From: Nocardia stercoris
GTDB lineage: Bacteria > Actinomycetota > Actinomycetes > Mycobacteriales > Mycobacteriaceae
Direction: 5' to 3'
Assembly: GCF_003696265.1 (NCBI RefSeq)
Contig: NZ_RFFH01000003.1
Coordinates: 62,001-126,000 of the forward strand
DNA length: 64,000 nucleotides
This document shows, one piece after another, positions 43,924 through 53,221 of this stretch. The position numbers and the translations under genes were made by a program. The notes beneath the pieces are model-generated. The model did no database searches. It had not been told where the DNA came from and saw only the letters and a list, made by a program, of their open reading frames with translations. The first letter of the stretch is position 1, and each line of letters opens with the position of its first letter.

Positions 43924-44705
43924 CCGCCCTCGTGGACGACGTCTTCCGGGCCCTGGCCGATCCCACCCGCCGCGACCTGTTGGACCGTCTCAACGCCCGC
44001 AACGGCCAGACGCTACGGGAACTGTGCGCCGGCGCGGACATGGCCCGGCAGTCCGTCAGCAAGCACCTGGCGATCCTCGAGCACGCCGGCCTGATCACCG
44101 CGGTGCGACGCGGCCGAGAACGACTGCACTACCTCAACCCCGCGCCGATCAACGAGATCGCCGAACGCTGGATCGACCGCTACGACCGCGCCCGCGTCGA
44201 GGCGCTGGCCGATCTGAAACAAGCCCTGGAAGGGACCCCCGTGGACACGCGCGGCCGAGACGACTTCGTCTACACCACCTACATCCGCACCACCCCACAA
44301 CAGCTGTGGCGGGCACTGACCGAACCCGCCTTCACCCGCCGGTACTGGGCCGGCTACACCTTCGAATCGGACTGGCGGCCGGGCTCGGCCATCACCGTCA
44401 CCACCGGCGACGGCCGCATCGCCGACGACCCCGAACAGGTCGTCCTCGAATCCGACCCGTTCCGCCTGCTCGCCTACACCTGGCACCACACGACCACCTG
44501 CGACGGTGGAACAACCGAACCCCGATCCAAAGTCGCCTTCCACATCGAAGACCTCGGCGACCTCGTGAAACTCACCGTGATCCACGACGGCTTCCCGCCC
44601 GGCAGCAAAGTCCTCGACAGCATCAGCCGCGGCTGGCCCCGCGTCCTCGCCGACCTCAAAACCCTGCTCGAAACCGGTGACCTGATTGCCACCACCGGCA
44701 CATAG
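43920..44705 (+). CDS. ArsR winged helix fused to an SRPBCC (AHA1) domain
   Basis: 261 residues. Residues 1-100 are an ArsR-type winged helix (VFRALADPTRRDLLDRLNAR, MARQSVSKHLAILEHAGLI). From about residue 115 an AHA1-type domain follows (TTYIRTTPQQLWRALTEPAF, RRYWAGYTFESDWRPGS, LLAYTWHHT, KLTVIHDGF). A DNA-binding domain joined to a ligand-binding domain suggests a one-component sensor of a hydrophobic ligand. The start is TTG at 43920 overlapping the previous stop; GTG at 43932 is an alternative. Confidence 0.9.
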   Translation: MTALVDDVFRALADPTRRDLLDRLNARNGQTLRELCAGADMARQSVSKHLAILEHAGLITAVRRGRERLHYLNPAPINEIAERWIDRYDRARVEALADLKQALEGTPVDTRGRDDFVYTTYIRTTPQQLWRALTEPAFTRRYWAGYTFESDWRPGSAITVTTGDGRIADDPEQVVLESDPFRLLAYTWHHTTTCDGGTTEPRSKVAFHIEDLGDLVKLTVIHDGFPPGSKVLDSISRGWPRVLADLKTLLETGDLIATTGT

Positions 44706-45568
44706 CGACACCTGGCGCGCGAAATCTGTTGCACAACAACGTAATCTGCGAAGTTATGTAACGCCGATAATCGACATTATGACAAGTAAAGGGGATGTAG
44801 TACCCCGCTTCCCGGCATGACCAATGTCGCCTAGCCAGCTCGTGCAGTGCCAGGCAGCTGACCGGACGGAACGCCGGCGAACGCGCGGCGCACCGGGAAG
44901 CCCTCAGCTTCGTTAGCCCGTGAATGGTCGGGCTCTGCTGTGCTGAAGATGCCACTGTCGGTCGACCACGATCGCGCTACGTGGACTGCTGTGTCCGGCG
45001 CACAACGTCGGGCTGGGAAACTTTCGTGACGACCGGGAGCGTTTACTCGCTGCCGTCGATTATTCTTGCTGGGGTCGCCGCGAGGCAATCGATGTGATGT
45101 CCCGGACCGTCTTCGGTGACGCGTCGTATTGTGTCGTCGGCGCTCTGCGGTGGCCACTCTGGACGCCCCTCCTCCCCTTTGTGTTCCATTATTTCGTCAC
45201 AGTGACGTTTTAAGGCGGGGTGAAGGGGCTCTGTGTCCACGTTCCTGAGGCACGGTAAGGAACGGAATCAGGCCGCCGTGGCGACTTGATCCGCGAGAAA
45301 AACTGGCGCGCTGATGATGGCCGCGCGCTGCATGGGTCGAGATTGTGCCGGACTCATGGAATCCGCCGCACAACCCCGCCCTTGCCGTGCCGCAGTTTCG
45401 GGACGCCGACACCGGAATGGATCGGCTGGCCGCTGAACGCCCCGAATCGCAATACGTTATGTCAGATAAGCGAGTTCGGTGAAGTGCCCGGCGCATTGCT
45501 GCCGGCTCCCCCGTCTCCCGATCGGATCACCGGGCCCTGTAGCCCGAAGGGCCGTGGCCACAAGCGCA
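44706..45568. other. Gene-poor, lower-GC stretch
   Basis: 863 bp with markedly more A and T than the rest, especially 44730-44830 and 45040-45300. One minus-strand frame (45043-45240, 65 residues) looks protein-like but uses codons rare in this genome (TTA, ATA, AAA), and I did not call it. There is no RNA gene or repeat that I can support. It may be a promoter region, a remnant or transferred DNA. Confidence 0.5.
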
Positions 45569-45802
45569 TCACAGGGGGTCCGGCATCTCCTCCAGCGCTG
45601 CCAGCTGCATGTGGATGTAGGCCGAGATACGGTGGCGGGCAGCCTTGGGCAGGCGGGCGATGTCGGCGGCCGGGAGCGGGTTGGCGCCCAGGGCGGGGAC
45701 CTCGGGGGCCGAGTCGGATGCCAGCACGTCCAGGCGTGGCCGCTGTGCGGTCGGCCACGGGTCTTCGTACGGGCTGGTCGCGGCTGCTCCGGTGTGGATC
45801 AT
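45569..45802 (-). CDS. Small hypothetical protein
   Basis: 77 residues, with no family recognised. It begins MIHTGAAATSPYEDPWPTAQ and has an Ala/Pro-rich middle. It ends in a probable amphipathic helix (PKAARHRISAYIHMQLAALE). Codon use is the GC-rich genome pattern, which supports reality. The start at 45802 lacks a clear ribosome binding site. It lies 83 bp downstream of the kinase stop, on the same strand. Confidence 0.5.
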   Translation of the reverse strand: MIHTGAAATSPYEDPWPTAQRPRLDVLASDSAPEVPALGANPLPAADIARLPKAARHRISAYIHMQLAALEEMPDPL

Positions 45803-45885
45803 GGTGTGACGCTATATCTTTCAGACGGGCCGTTCCCGGTCGGAAACGGTCGGTGGGGGCGGATCTCCCTGGTGCTACGTGGCTG

Positions 45886-47466
45886 TCACCTCTTGTGCAG
45901 GATTCCGTGGATATCGCCGAATGGTCCGGTCATGCTGTAGTTCGCGGTGCCGTCGGTGCCGAGCTGGACGGTGGAGGGCTGCCCGTTGTCCATGCACGCG
46001 ACTCCTCCGGTCAGGCGGGCCCGCAGGGTGACGGCGGTACCGGTGACGGCCGTGAGGGTCTCCGCGCGGCTGCACCTGTCGCCCATGGTCTGACCGGTGT
46101 TGCTGGAGGTGCCGAGCTCGTCGCCGACCTGGCCGGCGTGCAGGGTCAGCTCGATGTCGAAGGCGGCGAGACCGTCACTGGCGGTACCGGTCCATGTGCC
46201 GACATACGCGGCGGGCAGCGCCGCGCCCGGCGCCCCGGCGACCGTCGCGCCCGTGGTAGCCGCCACGACCACCGACGTGGTCGTCGTGGTCGCGGCACTC
46301 CCCCCGCCGCCGTGGTTGTAGGCCAACAGTGCGCTCAGCCCACCGGCGGCGGCGAGCGCGACGATCCCCGCACCGGCGGTCGCCAGCACCTTCCGGCGCG
46401 ACCGGCGCGCCGTCACCGGGGCCGCGGGGGCCGGGCCGGGATGGTGTGCGGTGATCGCCGAGCGGTCGGTGTGCGGGTGCGCGGGGACCGGGAACGCCGG
46501 TGCCGCGGTCGGGAATCCCGGTGCCCCGGTGTTCTCCCAGGCCGGCGACTGCCGGGTCGCGGTCGGTTCGGGGGCGTCGACCGGATGCGATTCCAGGTCG
46601 AGCAGTTCGATGGCGCGGCGGCTGACCACCTCGAGGATCGGTCCGGGCAGCCAGCCCACGGTGTCGGTGGCCGGGAACCGGGCGGCCAGCTCCCCCGGCT
46701 CGGGCCGTTCGGCGGGTTCCTTGGCCAGGCAGGCCGCGATCATCGGGCGCAGGCCGGCGGGCACCGCGTCCAGGCGCGGTTCCTCCTGCACGACCCGCCA
46801 CAGCATGGCCAGTGAATCGCCCTCCCCGAACGGGCCGGCTCCGGTGGCCGCGTAGGTGAGGACGCCGCCGAGGGCGAACACGTCACCGGCGGCGCCGACC
46901 GGTGCCGCGCCGGTGATCTGTTCGGGACACATGTATCCCGGTGAGCCGATGACGTCGCCGGTGGCGGTGAGCACGCTCTGGTCGGCGGCGCGCGCGATCC
47001 CGAAGTCGATGACGCGTGGCCCGTCGACGGTGATCAGCACATTGGACGGTTTCAGGTCGCGGTGGACGACCCCGGCGCGGTGGATGTCGGCCAGGGCGTG
47101 GGCCAGGGCGGCGGTGAGGGTGTGCAGCGCGGGCTCGGGCAGCGGCCCGTATTCGTCGACGGCGTCGCGCAGCGACAGTCCGGCGACGTAGCCGGTGGCC
47201 AGCCAGGGGGTGGGTGCGTCGACGTCGGCGTCGAGGACGGGCACGGTGTAGCGGCCGCCGACGCGGCGGGCGGCGTCGACCTCGCGGCGGAAGCGGGTCC
47301 GGAACTCGTTGTCGTGGGCCAGTTCCGCGCGGACGACCTTGACGGCGACGGTGCGGCCGCCGATGGTGCGGCCGAGGTAGACCTTGCCCATGCCGCCCGC
47401 GCCGAGGACGCCGAGGAGTCGATAGCGTCCGATGACGGTGGGGTCGTCGGGGGCCAGCGGGCGCAT
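45886..47466 (-). CDS. Receptor-type serine/threonine protein kinase
   Basis: 526 residues. The kinase domain has the P-loop GAGGMGKV (22-29), catalytic Lys43, HRDLKPSN (Asp137 base) and DFG at 154-156, with GSPGYMCPEQ after it. A Pro-rich linker (about 300-350) leads to one membrane helix (about 360-382, ATAGAGIVALAAAGGLSALL). The ~140-residue extracytoplasmic domain has a Cys pair (DRCSR, GVACMDN) and is neither PASTA nor any sensor I recognise. It would phosphorylate cytoplasmic targets in response to an external cue. The ATG at 47466 follows AAGGAC. Confidence 0.93.
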   Translation of the reverse strand: MRPLAPDDPTVIGRYRLLGVLGAGGMGKVYLGRTIGGRTVAVKVVRAELAHDNEFRTRFRREVDAARRVGGRYTVPVLDADVDAPTPWLATGYVAGLSLRDAVDEYGPLPEPALHTLTAALAHALADIHRAGVVHRDLKPSNVLITVDGPRVIDFGIARAADQSVLTATGDVIGSPGYMCPEQITGAAPVGAAGDVFALGGVLTYAATGAGPFGEGDSLAMLWRVVQEEPRLDAVPAGLRPMIAACLAKEPAERPEPGELAARFPATDTVGWLPGPILEVVSRRAIELLDLESHPVDAPEPTATRQSPAWENTGAPGFPTAAPAFPVPAHPHTDRSAITAHHPGPAPAAPVTARRSRRKVLATAGAGIVALAAAGGLSALLAYNHGGGGSAATTTTTSVVVAATTGATVAGAPGAALPAAYVGTWTGTASDGLAAFDIELTLHAGQVGDELGTSSNTGQTMGDRCSRAETLTAVTGTAVTLRARLTGGVACMDNGQPSTVQLGTDGTANYSMTGPFGDIHGILHKR

Positions 47467-48055
47467 CTGGGTCGGTCCTTCCGTGCGGCGCGCGGGAGCG
47501 GGCCGTTGTGTCGATCCCACACGAGCGGACCGCCCGTGCGCAAGCCGAATGCCGGCGGGTGGCCCGCGGTGTGGTCGGCGCGGGCTCGGCGGGTGTGAAC
47601 AGTGTTGTGCGGTGGGCGATTCGGTGCTGGTCGCAGTGTATGACACGCGGGTGGCGCATATGCGTCGTCGCGCCGTTCCGGTCGTGTGCGTGATCCGGGT
47701 AACACGGTGGGGGCGTAAAGGATTCGTATGGATCCGGGCGGGCAGGGCGCGGGTGCGCAACCGGGTATTCCGGGGGGACGGGTGGGTGGTGGGCCCGTTC
47801 CGGGGATGGTTGCGGCATCGATGCTGTTCAGCGGATCGCGGCTCACTTCGCGATGGTGACCGGATACCCTTCAAGGATGCCGAACAGTTGCCAGCGGGTG
47901 GAGATCGCCGGTGCCGCAGGCGGGCCGGACGGTCGGTGTCGCGGACCGTACGGTCCTCACCCTTGGGTTCGCGTGGTGTAAGGAACTTGTACATTGACCC
48001 CGGACAGACGAGGGGTTCGGGCATTCCGGACGAGGACTCCCTGAGGGGGACATAG
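47467..48055. other. Long divergent intergenic region between kinase and permease
   Basis: 589 bp. It is G/T-rich near the kinase side. A plausible promoter for the permease is TTGGGT near 47960 and TACATT near 47990. The ~170 bp before the permease could form structured leader RNA. I looked for the ydaO c-di-AMP riboswitch that precedes some permeases and did not find its hallmark segments convincingly. Confidence 0.45.
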
Positions 48056-50020
48056 GTGACCACCACCACCGAACGGCCGCGTTCGGGTTTCACAACGTGG
48101 CTCCTGGAAGGAGCCGACGACGAGAAGTACTCGCGCCACCCCGGACCGATGGTCAAGAAGGCCGAGGTCCACCACCAGCGCTCCTGGTGGCAGGTCATGT
48201 GCCTGACCGGTGTCGACTACTTCTCCACCCTGGGCTACCAGCCGGGCATCGCCGCCGTCGCCGCCGGTGTGCTGTCCCCCATGGCCACCGTCGTACTGGT
48301 CGCGCTGACCCTGCTCGGCGCCCTGCCCGTCTACCGGCGGGTGGCGGCGGAGAGCCCGCACGGCGGCGGCTCACTGGCCATGTTCACCGCCATCCTGCCG
48401 CGCTGGACCGGCAAGTTCTTCATCCTGGTGCTGCTGGGGTTCGCGGCCACCGACTTCGTCATCACCATGACCCTGTCGGCCGCCGACGGCGCCGCGCACC
48501 TGGTCGAGAACCCGATCGTGCCGCACGCCCTGCACGGCCACAACATGCTCATCACGCTGGCGCTGCTCGCCCTGCTGGCCGCGATCTTCCTGAAGGGATT
48601 CGCCGAGGCCATCGGGACCGCCGTGGTCCTGGTGTTCGCCTACCTGGCGCTCAACCTGATCGTGTCGGTCGTCGGCGTCTACGAGGTCGTCAAGGCCCCC
48701 CACCTGACCGTGGTGTGGAAAGACCTGATGTTCTCCCAGCACGGCAACATCGTCGCCATGATCGGGGTGTCGCTGCTGGTGTTCCCGAAACTGGCCCTGG
48801 GCCTGTCCGGGTTCGAGACCGGTGTCGCGGTCATGCCGCAGATCCGCGGCAAGGAAGGCGAGGACCCCGACCACCCCACCACCCGGATCGCGGGCACCCG
48901 CAAACTGCTGACCACCGCCGCCATCATCATGAGCTGCTTCCTCGTGGTCACCAGCATCATCACCACCATCCTGATCCCGAACGAGAAGTTCCAGACCGGC
49001 GGCGAGGCCAACGGGCGCGCCCTGGCCTACCTGGCCCACCAGTACCTCGGTGACGGCTTCGGCACCGTCTACGACATCTCCACCATCGCGATCCTCTGGT
49101 TCGCCGGCGCCTCGGCCATGGCGGGCCTGCTGAACCTGGTGCCGCGCTACCTGCCCCGCTTCGGCATGGCACCGGAGTGGGCGCGCGCGTCGCGGCCGCT
49201 GGTGCTGGTGTTCGCGGTGATCTCCTTCGGCATCACCGTGTACTTCGACGCCGACGTCGACGCCCAGGGCGGCGCGTACGCGACCGGTGTGCTGGTGCTG
49301 ATCACCTCGGCCGCGGTCGCGGTGACGCTGTCGGCGGCCCGCGCCGGCGAGAAATGGAAGATCCTCGGCTTCGGCGCGGTGTCGGCGGTCTTCGTGTACA
49401 CGACCGTGGCGAATGTGTTCGAACGCCCCGAGGGTGTGCAGCTGGCGTCGCTGTTCATCGTGGCGATCATCGTGGTGTCGATGGTGTCGCGGGTGCGGCG
49501 CGCGTTCGAGCTGCGCGCCATCGAGGTCGATTTCGACGAGAAGGCCGCCTGGCTGATCGACAAGATCGCCGCCACCGGCACCATCCGCATCGTCACCCAC
49601 GACCTGGAAGGCGTCGAGGACCGCGATCCCGAGGAGTACCGGGCCAAGGAGGCCGAGCAGCGGCTGGAATCGCACATTCCGGCCAAGGAGCCGATCCTGT
49701 TCCTCGAGGTCATCGTCAAGGACGCCTCCGAGTTCTCCACCGCCCTGCACGTCAAGGCGGTCGAACTGGAGAAGTACAAGATCCTGTCGGTGGAGGCGAC
49801 CGCGGTGCCGAACTCGATCGCGGCGATCCTGATCGCGATCCGCGACCGCACCGGCCTCAACCCGCACGTCTATTTCGAATGGACGGAAGGGAATCCGCTG
49901 GTGAACCTGCTGAAGTTCATCTTCGGCGGCGAGGGTGAGGTGGCGCCGGTGACCCGTGAGATCCTGCGTCGCGAGATCCCCCAGCGTCGGCAGCGGCCGC
50001 ATGTCCACGTGGACAGCTAG
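48056..50020 (+). CDS. APC superfamily permease with C-terminal cytoplasmic domain
   Basis: 654 residues. About 12 helices run from residue ~55 to ~485 ([20 protein letters not shown] as helix 1 with the broken-helix Gly motif, [13 protein letters not shown] [16 protein letters not shown] at helix 6). A soluble domain of about 170 residues follows ([20 protein letters not shown] to FIFGGEGEV). The layout resembles amino-acid/KimA-type APC permeases with a regulatory tail; the substrate (amino acid or potassium) is unknown. GTG at 48056 follows GAGGGGGACATAG. A strong terminator follows. Confidence 0.9.
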   Translation: MTTTTERPRSGFTTWLLEGADDEKYSRHPGPMVKKAEVHHQRSWWQVMCLTGVDYFSTLGYQPGIAAVAAGVLSPMATVVLVALTLLGALPVYRRVAAESPHGGGSLAMFTAILPRWTGKFFILVLLGFAATDFVITMTLSAADGAAHLVENPIVPHALHGHNMLITLALLALLAAIFLKGFAEAIGTAVVLVFAYLALNLIVSVVGVYEVVKAPHLTVVWKDLMFSQHGNIVAMIGVSLLVFPKLALGLSGFETGVAVMPQIRGKEGEDPDHPTTRIAGTRKLLTTAAIIMSCFLVVTSIITTILIPNEKFQTGGEANGRALAYLAHQYLGDGFGTVYDISTIAILWFAGASAMAGLLNLVPRYLPRFGMAPEWARASRPLVLVFAVISFGITVYFDADVDAQGGAYATGVLVLITSAAVAVTLSAARAGEKWKILGFGAVSAVFVYTTVANVFERPEGVQLASLFIVAIIVVSMVSRVRRAFELRAIEVDFDEKAAWLIDKIAATGTIRIVTHDLEGVEDRDPEEYRAKEAEQRLESHIPAKEPILFLEVIVKDASEFSTALHVKAVELEKYKILSVEATAVPNSIAAILIAIRDRTGLNPHVYFEWTEGNPLVNLLKFIFGGEGEVAPVTREILRREIPQRRQRPHVHVDS

Positions 50021-50032
50021 CCCGTCACGACC

Positions 50033-50072
50033 AACGACGAACGCCGCCGGTGCTCCGGCGGCGTTCGTCGTT
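50033..50072 (+). terminator. Strong intrinsic terminator of the permease gene
   Basis: A perfect 18-bp stem (50033-50050 with 50055-50072) and a 4-base TGCT loop are followed by TTTCC. It starts 13 bp after the permease stop. Confidence 0.9.
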
Positions 50073-50096
50073 TCCGGGGCTGGTCGAGCGATATAT

Positions 50097-50112
50097 GTAA
50101 GCGTAGACTTAC
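50097..50112. promoter_or_regulatory. GTAAG-N6-CTTAC operator of the ArsR/SRPBCC operon
   Basis: A perfect 5-bp inverted repeat overlaps the AT-rich GATATATG (-10-like, about 50090-50096) and ends 5 bp before the GTG at 50118. An ArsR autorepressor site is the natural reading. Confidence 0.6.
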
Positions 50113-50117
50113 GGTTC

Positions 50118-50462
50118 GTGGGGACTTACCAAGGGGCCGCGTTGGACGCGCTGGGCGATCCGTCCCGCCGGGCGATCTTCGAGCGGCTCGGCCACGGAGC
50201 CTGCGCGGTCGGGGAACTGGCGGCCGAACTGCCGATCAGCCGGCCGGCCGTGTCCCAGCACCTGAAGGTACTCAAACAGGCCGGCCTGGTCACCGACGCC
50301 GCGGTCGGCACCCGCCGGGTGTACCGGCTGAACCCGGCCGGCATCGACGCACTCTGCGCCTACTTCACCCACTTCTGGTCGACAGCGCTGTCGGCCTACC
50401 GCGACGAAGCCCACCGGCAGGCCCAGGAAGGCACCCGAACCGCAACGGAGGAACAACCATGA
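50118..50462 (+). CDS. ArsR family transcriptional regulator
   Basis: 114 residues: LDALGDPSRRAIFERLGHG, AAELPISRPAVSQHLKVLKQ (recognition helix) and the wing VGTRRVYRLNPAGIDAL. There are no clustered Cys ligands, so it is not a classic metal sensor; it fits the ArsR-SRPBCC class. The start is GTG at 50118 with no good Shine-Dalgarno sequence. The stop overlaps the SRPBCC ATG by 4 bases. Confidence 0.92.
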   Translation: MGTYQGAALDALGDPSRRAIFERLGHGACAVGELAAELPISRPAVSQHLKVLKQAGLVTDAAVGTRRVYRLNPAGIDALCAYFTHFWSTALSAYRDEAHRQAQEGTRTATEEQP

Positions 50463-50950
50463 CTCAGGACAGCCCCGCGCGCACCGGCACCGAGGTGCGC
50501 GTCGACATGGTCGTCGAGGCGCCGATCGCACAGGCGTACCAGGTCTTCACGACCGGCATCGACAGCTGGTGGAACCGCGACCACCACATCGGCCCGAGCC
50601 CGCTCGCCGAAGAGGTGGTGGAGCCGTTCGAAGGCGGCCGCCTCTACGGCCGCTGCGTCGACGGCACCGAATGCGCCTGGGGTCGGGTGCTGGTGTGGCA
50701 GCCGCCGACCGCGTTCTCCTTCACCTGGGCCATCGATCTGACCTGGCAGCTCGAGACCGACCCCGCCCGCGCCAGCCGCGTCGATGTCACCTTCACCCCG
50801 CTCGACGACACCCGCACCAGCGTGACCCTGATCCACTCCGGATTCGAGAACCACGGCGACGGATGGGAATCCATGCGGGACGCGGTCGCCTCCCCCGGCG
50901 GCTGGCCCGCGCTGCAGGAGGAGTACGTCAAGGTCGTCGCCACGGCCTGA
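50459..50950 (+). CDS. SRPBCC (AHA1-like) domain protein
   Basis: 163 residues, one AHA1-like domain: VVEAPIAQAYQVFTTGIDSWWN, WGRVLVWQPPTAFSFTW, SVTLIHSGFENHG and the C-terminal helix. It is translationally coupled to the ArsR gene (ATGA overlap). ArsR/SRPBCC pairs of this kind are common in actinobacteria; the ligand is unknown. It is the second such module in the window, with a different architecture from the one at 43.5-44.7 kb. Confidence 0.92.
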   Translation: MTQDSPARTGTEVRVDMVVEAPIAQAYQVFTTGIDSWWNRDHHIGPSPLAEEVVEPFEGGRLYGRCVDGTECAWGRVLVWQPPTAFSFTWAIDLTWQLETDPARASRVDVTFTPLDDTRTSVTLIHSGFENHGDGWESMRDAVASPGGWPALQEEYVKVVATA

Positions 50951-50977
50951 CGAATCGCGCTCGGCCGCACCCGGATA

Positions 50978-51020
50978 CACCGGTGGCCCCGGCTCGTCGC
51001 GCGAGCCGGGGCCACCGGTG
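50978..51020. terminator. Bidirectional terminator between SRPBCC gene and mshC
   Basis: A perfect 19-bp stem (50978-50996 with 51002-51020) and a 5-base loop lie between the stops at 50950 (plus strand) and 51031 (minus strand). Confidence 0.9.
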
Positions 51021-51030
51021 GGTCGTGGTG

Positions 51031-52269
51031 CTACAGCGTGACACCGAGCAGCGCGTCGACCGCCGTGACGATCGCCTGCGGCGCCGCCGCGTCCGCCCCG
51101 CCGTAGGCCAGCGCCCGCTCGGCCCAACTGTCCAGTGCGGCCAGCGCTTTCGGGGTGTCCAGGTCGTCGGCCAGATGCGCGCGCACCCGCGCCACGGTGT
51201 CGGTGGCGTCCGGGCCCGACGCGAGCGCGGTGGCCTCCCGCCAGCGGGCCAGCCGCGACTGTGCCTGCGCCAGAACCGGATCCGACCATTCCCGGTCCTG
51301 CCGGTAGTGACCGGCGAACAGTCCCAGCCGGATCGCCGCCGGATCCACCCCGGCGCGTCGCAGCTTCGACACGAACACCAGGTTCCCGCGCGACTTCGAC
51401 ATCTTCTCCCCGTTGAGCGCGATCAGCCCGGCGTGCACGTAGTGGCGGGCGAAGCGGCGCCCCGCGACCAGCGCCTCGGCGTGCGCGGCGGAGTACTCGT
51501 GGTGCGGATAGATCAGGTCGCTGCCGCCGCCCTGGATGTCGAACTCGGGTCCGAGCCGGTTGAGGGCGATCGCGGCGCATTCGATGTGCCAGCCCGGCCG
51601 GCCCGCACCGAACGGCGCCGGCCACGACGGCTCACCCGGGCGCGCGGCCCGCCACAGCAGTGCGTCGATCGGATCGTGCTTGCCCGGCCGGTCCGGGTCG
51701 CCGCCGCGTTCGGCGAACAGGGCGTCCATGGTGGCCCGGTCGTAACCGGACTCGTAGCCGAACTGTTCGGTGGCGTCGTGGCGGAAGTAGACGTCGGGGA
51801 ACCCGGCGTCGGCGACGGTGTAGGCGGCGCCGGAGGCCAGCAGCTTGTCGACCAGTTCCACCACCTCACCGACCGATTCGACCGCGCCGATGTAGTCGCG
51901 TGGCGGCAGCACCCGCAGCGCGGTCATGTCCTCGCGGAACAGTTCGATCTCGCGGGTCCCCAGGTCCCGCCAGTCGATGCCGTCGCGGTCGGCGCGCTCG
52001 AACAGCGGGTCGTCGACATCGGTGACGTTCTGCACGTAGTGCACGTCGTGGCCGTTGTCGCGCAGCGTCCGGTTGACCAGATCGAAGGTCAGGTAGGTGG
52101 CGGCGTGCCCGAGGTGGGTGGCGTCGTAGGGGGTGATCCCGCAGACGTAGATGCCGGCGACCTTGCCCGGGGTGACCGGGCGGGCCTGGCGGTCGGCGGT
52201 GTCGTACAGGCGCAAGGGCGGTCCGGATCCGGGGACGGTCGGGACGGCGGTTTCGGACCAGGACTGCAT
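51031..52269 (-). CDS. mshC: L-cysteine:1D-myo-inositol 2-amino-2-deoxy-glucopyranoside ligase
   Basis: 412 residues. It joins Cys to GlcN-inositol with ATP in mycothiol synthesis. It is a cysteinyl-tRNA-synthetase relative truncated to the catalytic core. The HIGH motif is [22 protein letters not shown] is [11 protein letters not shown], and zinc ligands lie in [17 protein letters not shown] and [10 protein letters not shown]. The N-terminus MQSW and the C-terminus DALLGVTL match mycobacterial MshC. The ATG at 52269 has no strong ribosome binding site. It is the last gene of the phosphatase-DUF3090-SCO1664-mshC run, 147 bp after SCO1664. Confidence 0.97.
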   Translation of the reverse strand: MQSWSETAVPTVPGSGPPLRLYDTADRQARPVTPGKVAGIYVCGITPYDATHLGHAATYLTFDLVNRTLRDNGHDVHYVQNVTDVDDPLFERADRDGIDWRDLGTREIELFREDMTALRVLPPRDYIGAVESVGEVVELVDKLLASGAAYTVADAGFPDVYFRHDATEQFGYESGYDRATMDALFAERGGDPDRPGKHDPIDALLWRAARPGEPSWPAPFGAGRPGWHIECAAIALNRLGPEFDIQGGGSDLIYPHHEYSAAHAEALVAGRRFARHYVHAGLIALNGEKMSKSRGNLVFVSKLRRAGVDPAAIRLGLFAGHYRQDREWSDPVLAQAQSRLARWREATALASGPDATDTVARVRAHLADDLDTPKALAALDSWAERALAYGGADAAAPQAIVTAVDALLGVTL

Positions 52270-52416
52270 GATTCGAGGGTAGTGGCCGAACCGGACACCG
52301 CGTACGTCGACCCCGGTCACAGCACCCCGGCGAGTATCGGGCAGGGTCGTGGTGACCTGCGTCGTTGCCGATATCCGCAGGTGTCGATAGTTGAAATCAG
52401 TACGATTCGATCCGGA

Positions 52417-53217
52417 TCAGAACGGCGGCCACGGGATCGGGCGCGCCGAATTCGGGAACGGCAGCACCGGCTGTTCCAGCAGGGTCTTCGCCCGCCCGGC
52501 GAGCGCGTCGATCTCGGCGTCGGTGATGTGCGCGGCCAGCGCGTCGGCGGTGGCGCCGGGCAGGGCAGCGGCGAAGCGTTCGATATCGCCGAGCAGGTCC
52601 GCCGGGACCGGGGTGCCCGCCCAGCCCCACAGCACGGTCCGCAGCTTCGGCTCGCTGTGCAGGCAGATACCGTGGTCGACCCCGTACACCTGCCCGTCGA
52701 CGCCGTCGAGCGCGTGCCCGCCCTTGCGGTCGGCGTTGTTGATCAGCACGTCCAGCACCGCCATGCGCCGCAGTCGTGGATCGTCGGCGTGCACCAGCGA
52801 CACCGGGGTGCCCGAGCCGTCGACGGCCTGCAGTACCTCCAGGAAATCCGGGGGCACCGCCCCCGCGGGCACCAGGTCGACCAGGTCGGGGTGGGCCGGA
52901 TCGGGTTCGGTGATCTCGATCCAGCGTTGCACCATGCCGGGACCGTACGGGCCGTCGCGCAACACCGTCTCCGGGATCAACCCCCAGCCCAGCGCCTGCG
53001 ACACCAGATAGGAGGCGACCTCGCGGCCGGCGAGGGTGCCGTCGGGGAAGTCCCACAGCGGCCGCTCGCCGCGTACCGGCTTGTACACCACCCGCTGCGC
53101 AGCCGCGTCGCCGACGGTGGGCAGTTCGCACACCAGGGTCAGATTGCTGGCGGTGGACACCCGTCCCAGGACCGACAGGTCACCGGTGTGGAAACTGTCG
53201 TCGACGGCCGACTGCAA
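52417..53217 (-). CDS. SCO1664 family (kinase-fold) protein
   Basis: 266 residues. The conserved stretches QRVVYKPVRGERPLWDFPDG (Lys), VLINNADRKGGHAL (Asp-Arg-Lys) and VYGVDHGICLHSEPKLR (Asp-His-Gly) look like a PI3/4- or HipA-like kinase active site. The substrate is unknown. The start is TTG at 53217 after GAGGA; no ATG fits the frame. Only 4 bp separate it from the DUF3090 stop. The same order occurs in mycobacteria (Rv2133c/Rv2134c). Confidence 0.92.
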   Translation of the reverse strand: MQSAVDDSFHTGDLSVLGRVSTASNLTLVCELPTVGDAAAQRVVYKPVRGERPLWDFPDGTLAGREVASYLVSQALGWGLIPETVLRDGPYGPGMVQRWIEITEPDPAHPDLVDLVPAGAVPPDFLEVLQAVDGSGTPVSLVHADDPRLRRMAVLDVLINNADRKGGHALDGVDGQVYGVDHGICLHSEPKLRTVLWGWAGTPVPADLLGDIERFAAALPGATADALAAHITDAEIDALAGRAKTLLEQPVLPFPNSARPIPWPPF

Positions 53218-53221
53218 ACGC

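Noticed and set aside
45043..45240. 65-residue minus-strand frame beginning GTG-Asp-Thr-Glu
   Set aside because: It looks protein-like, but codon use is foreign, the ribosome binding site is too close to the start, and I know no family; kept as a finding, not a gene.
47870..48055. Possible c-di-AMP (ydaO) riboswitch ahead of the APC permease
   Set aside because: Some short segments recall it (GCCGAAC, GGTGGAG), but the paired helices and conserved blocks could not be assembled by eye.
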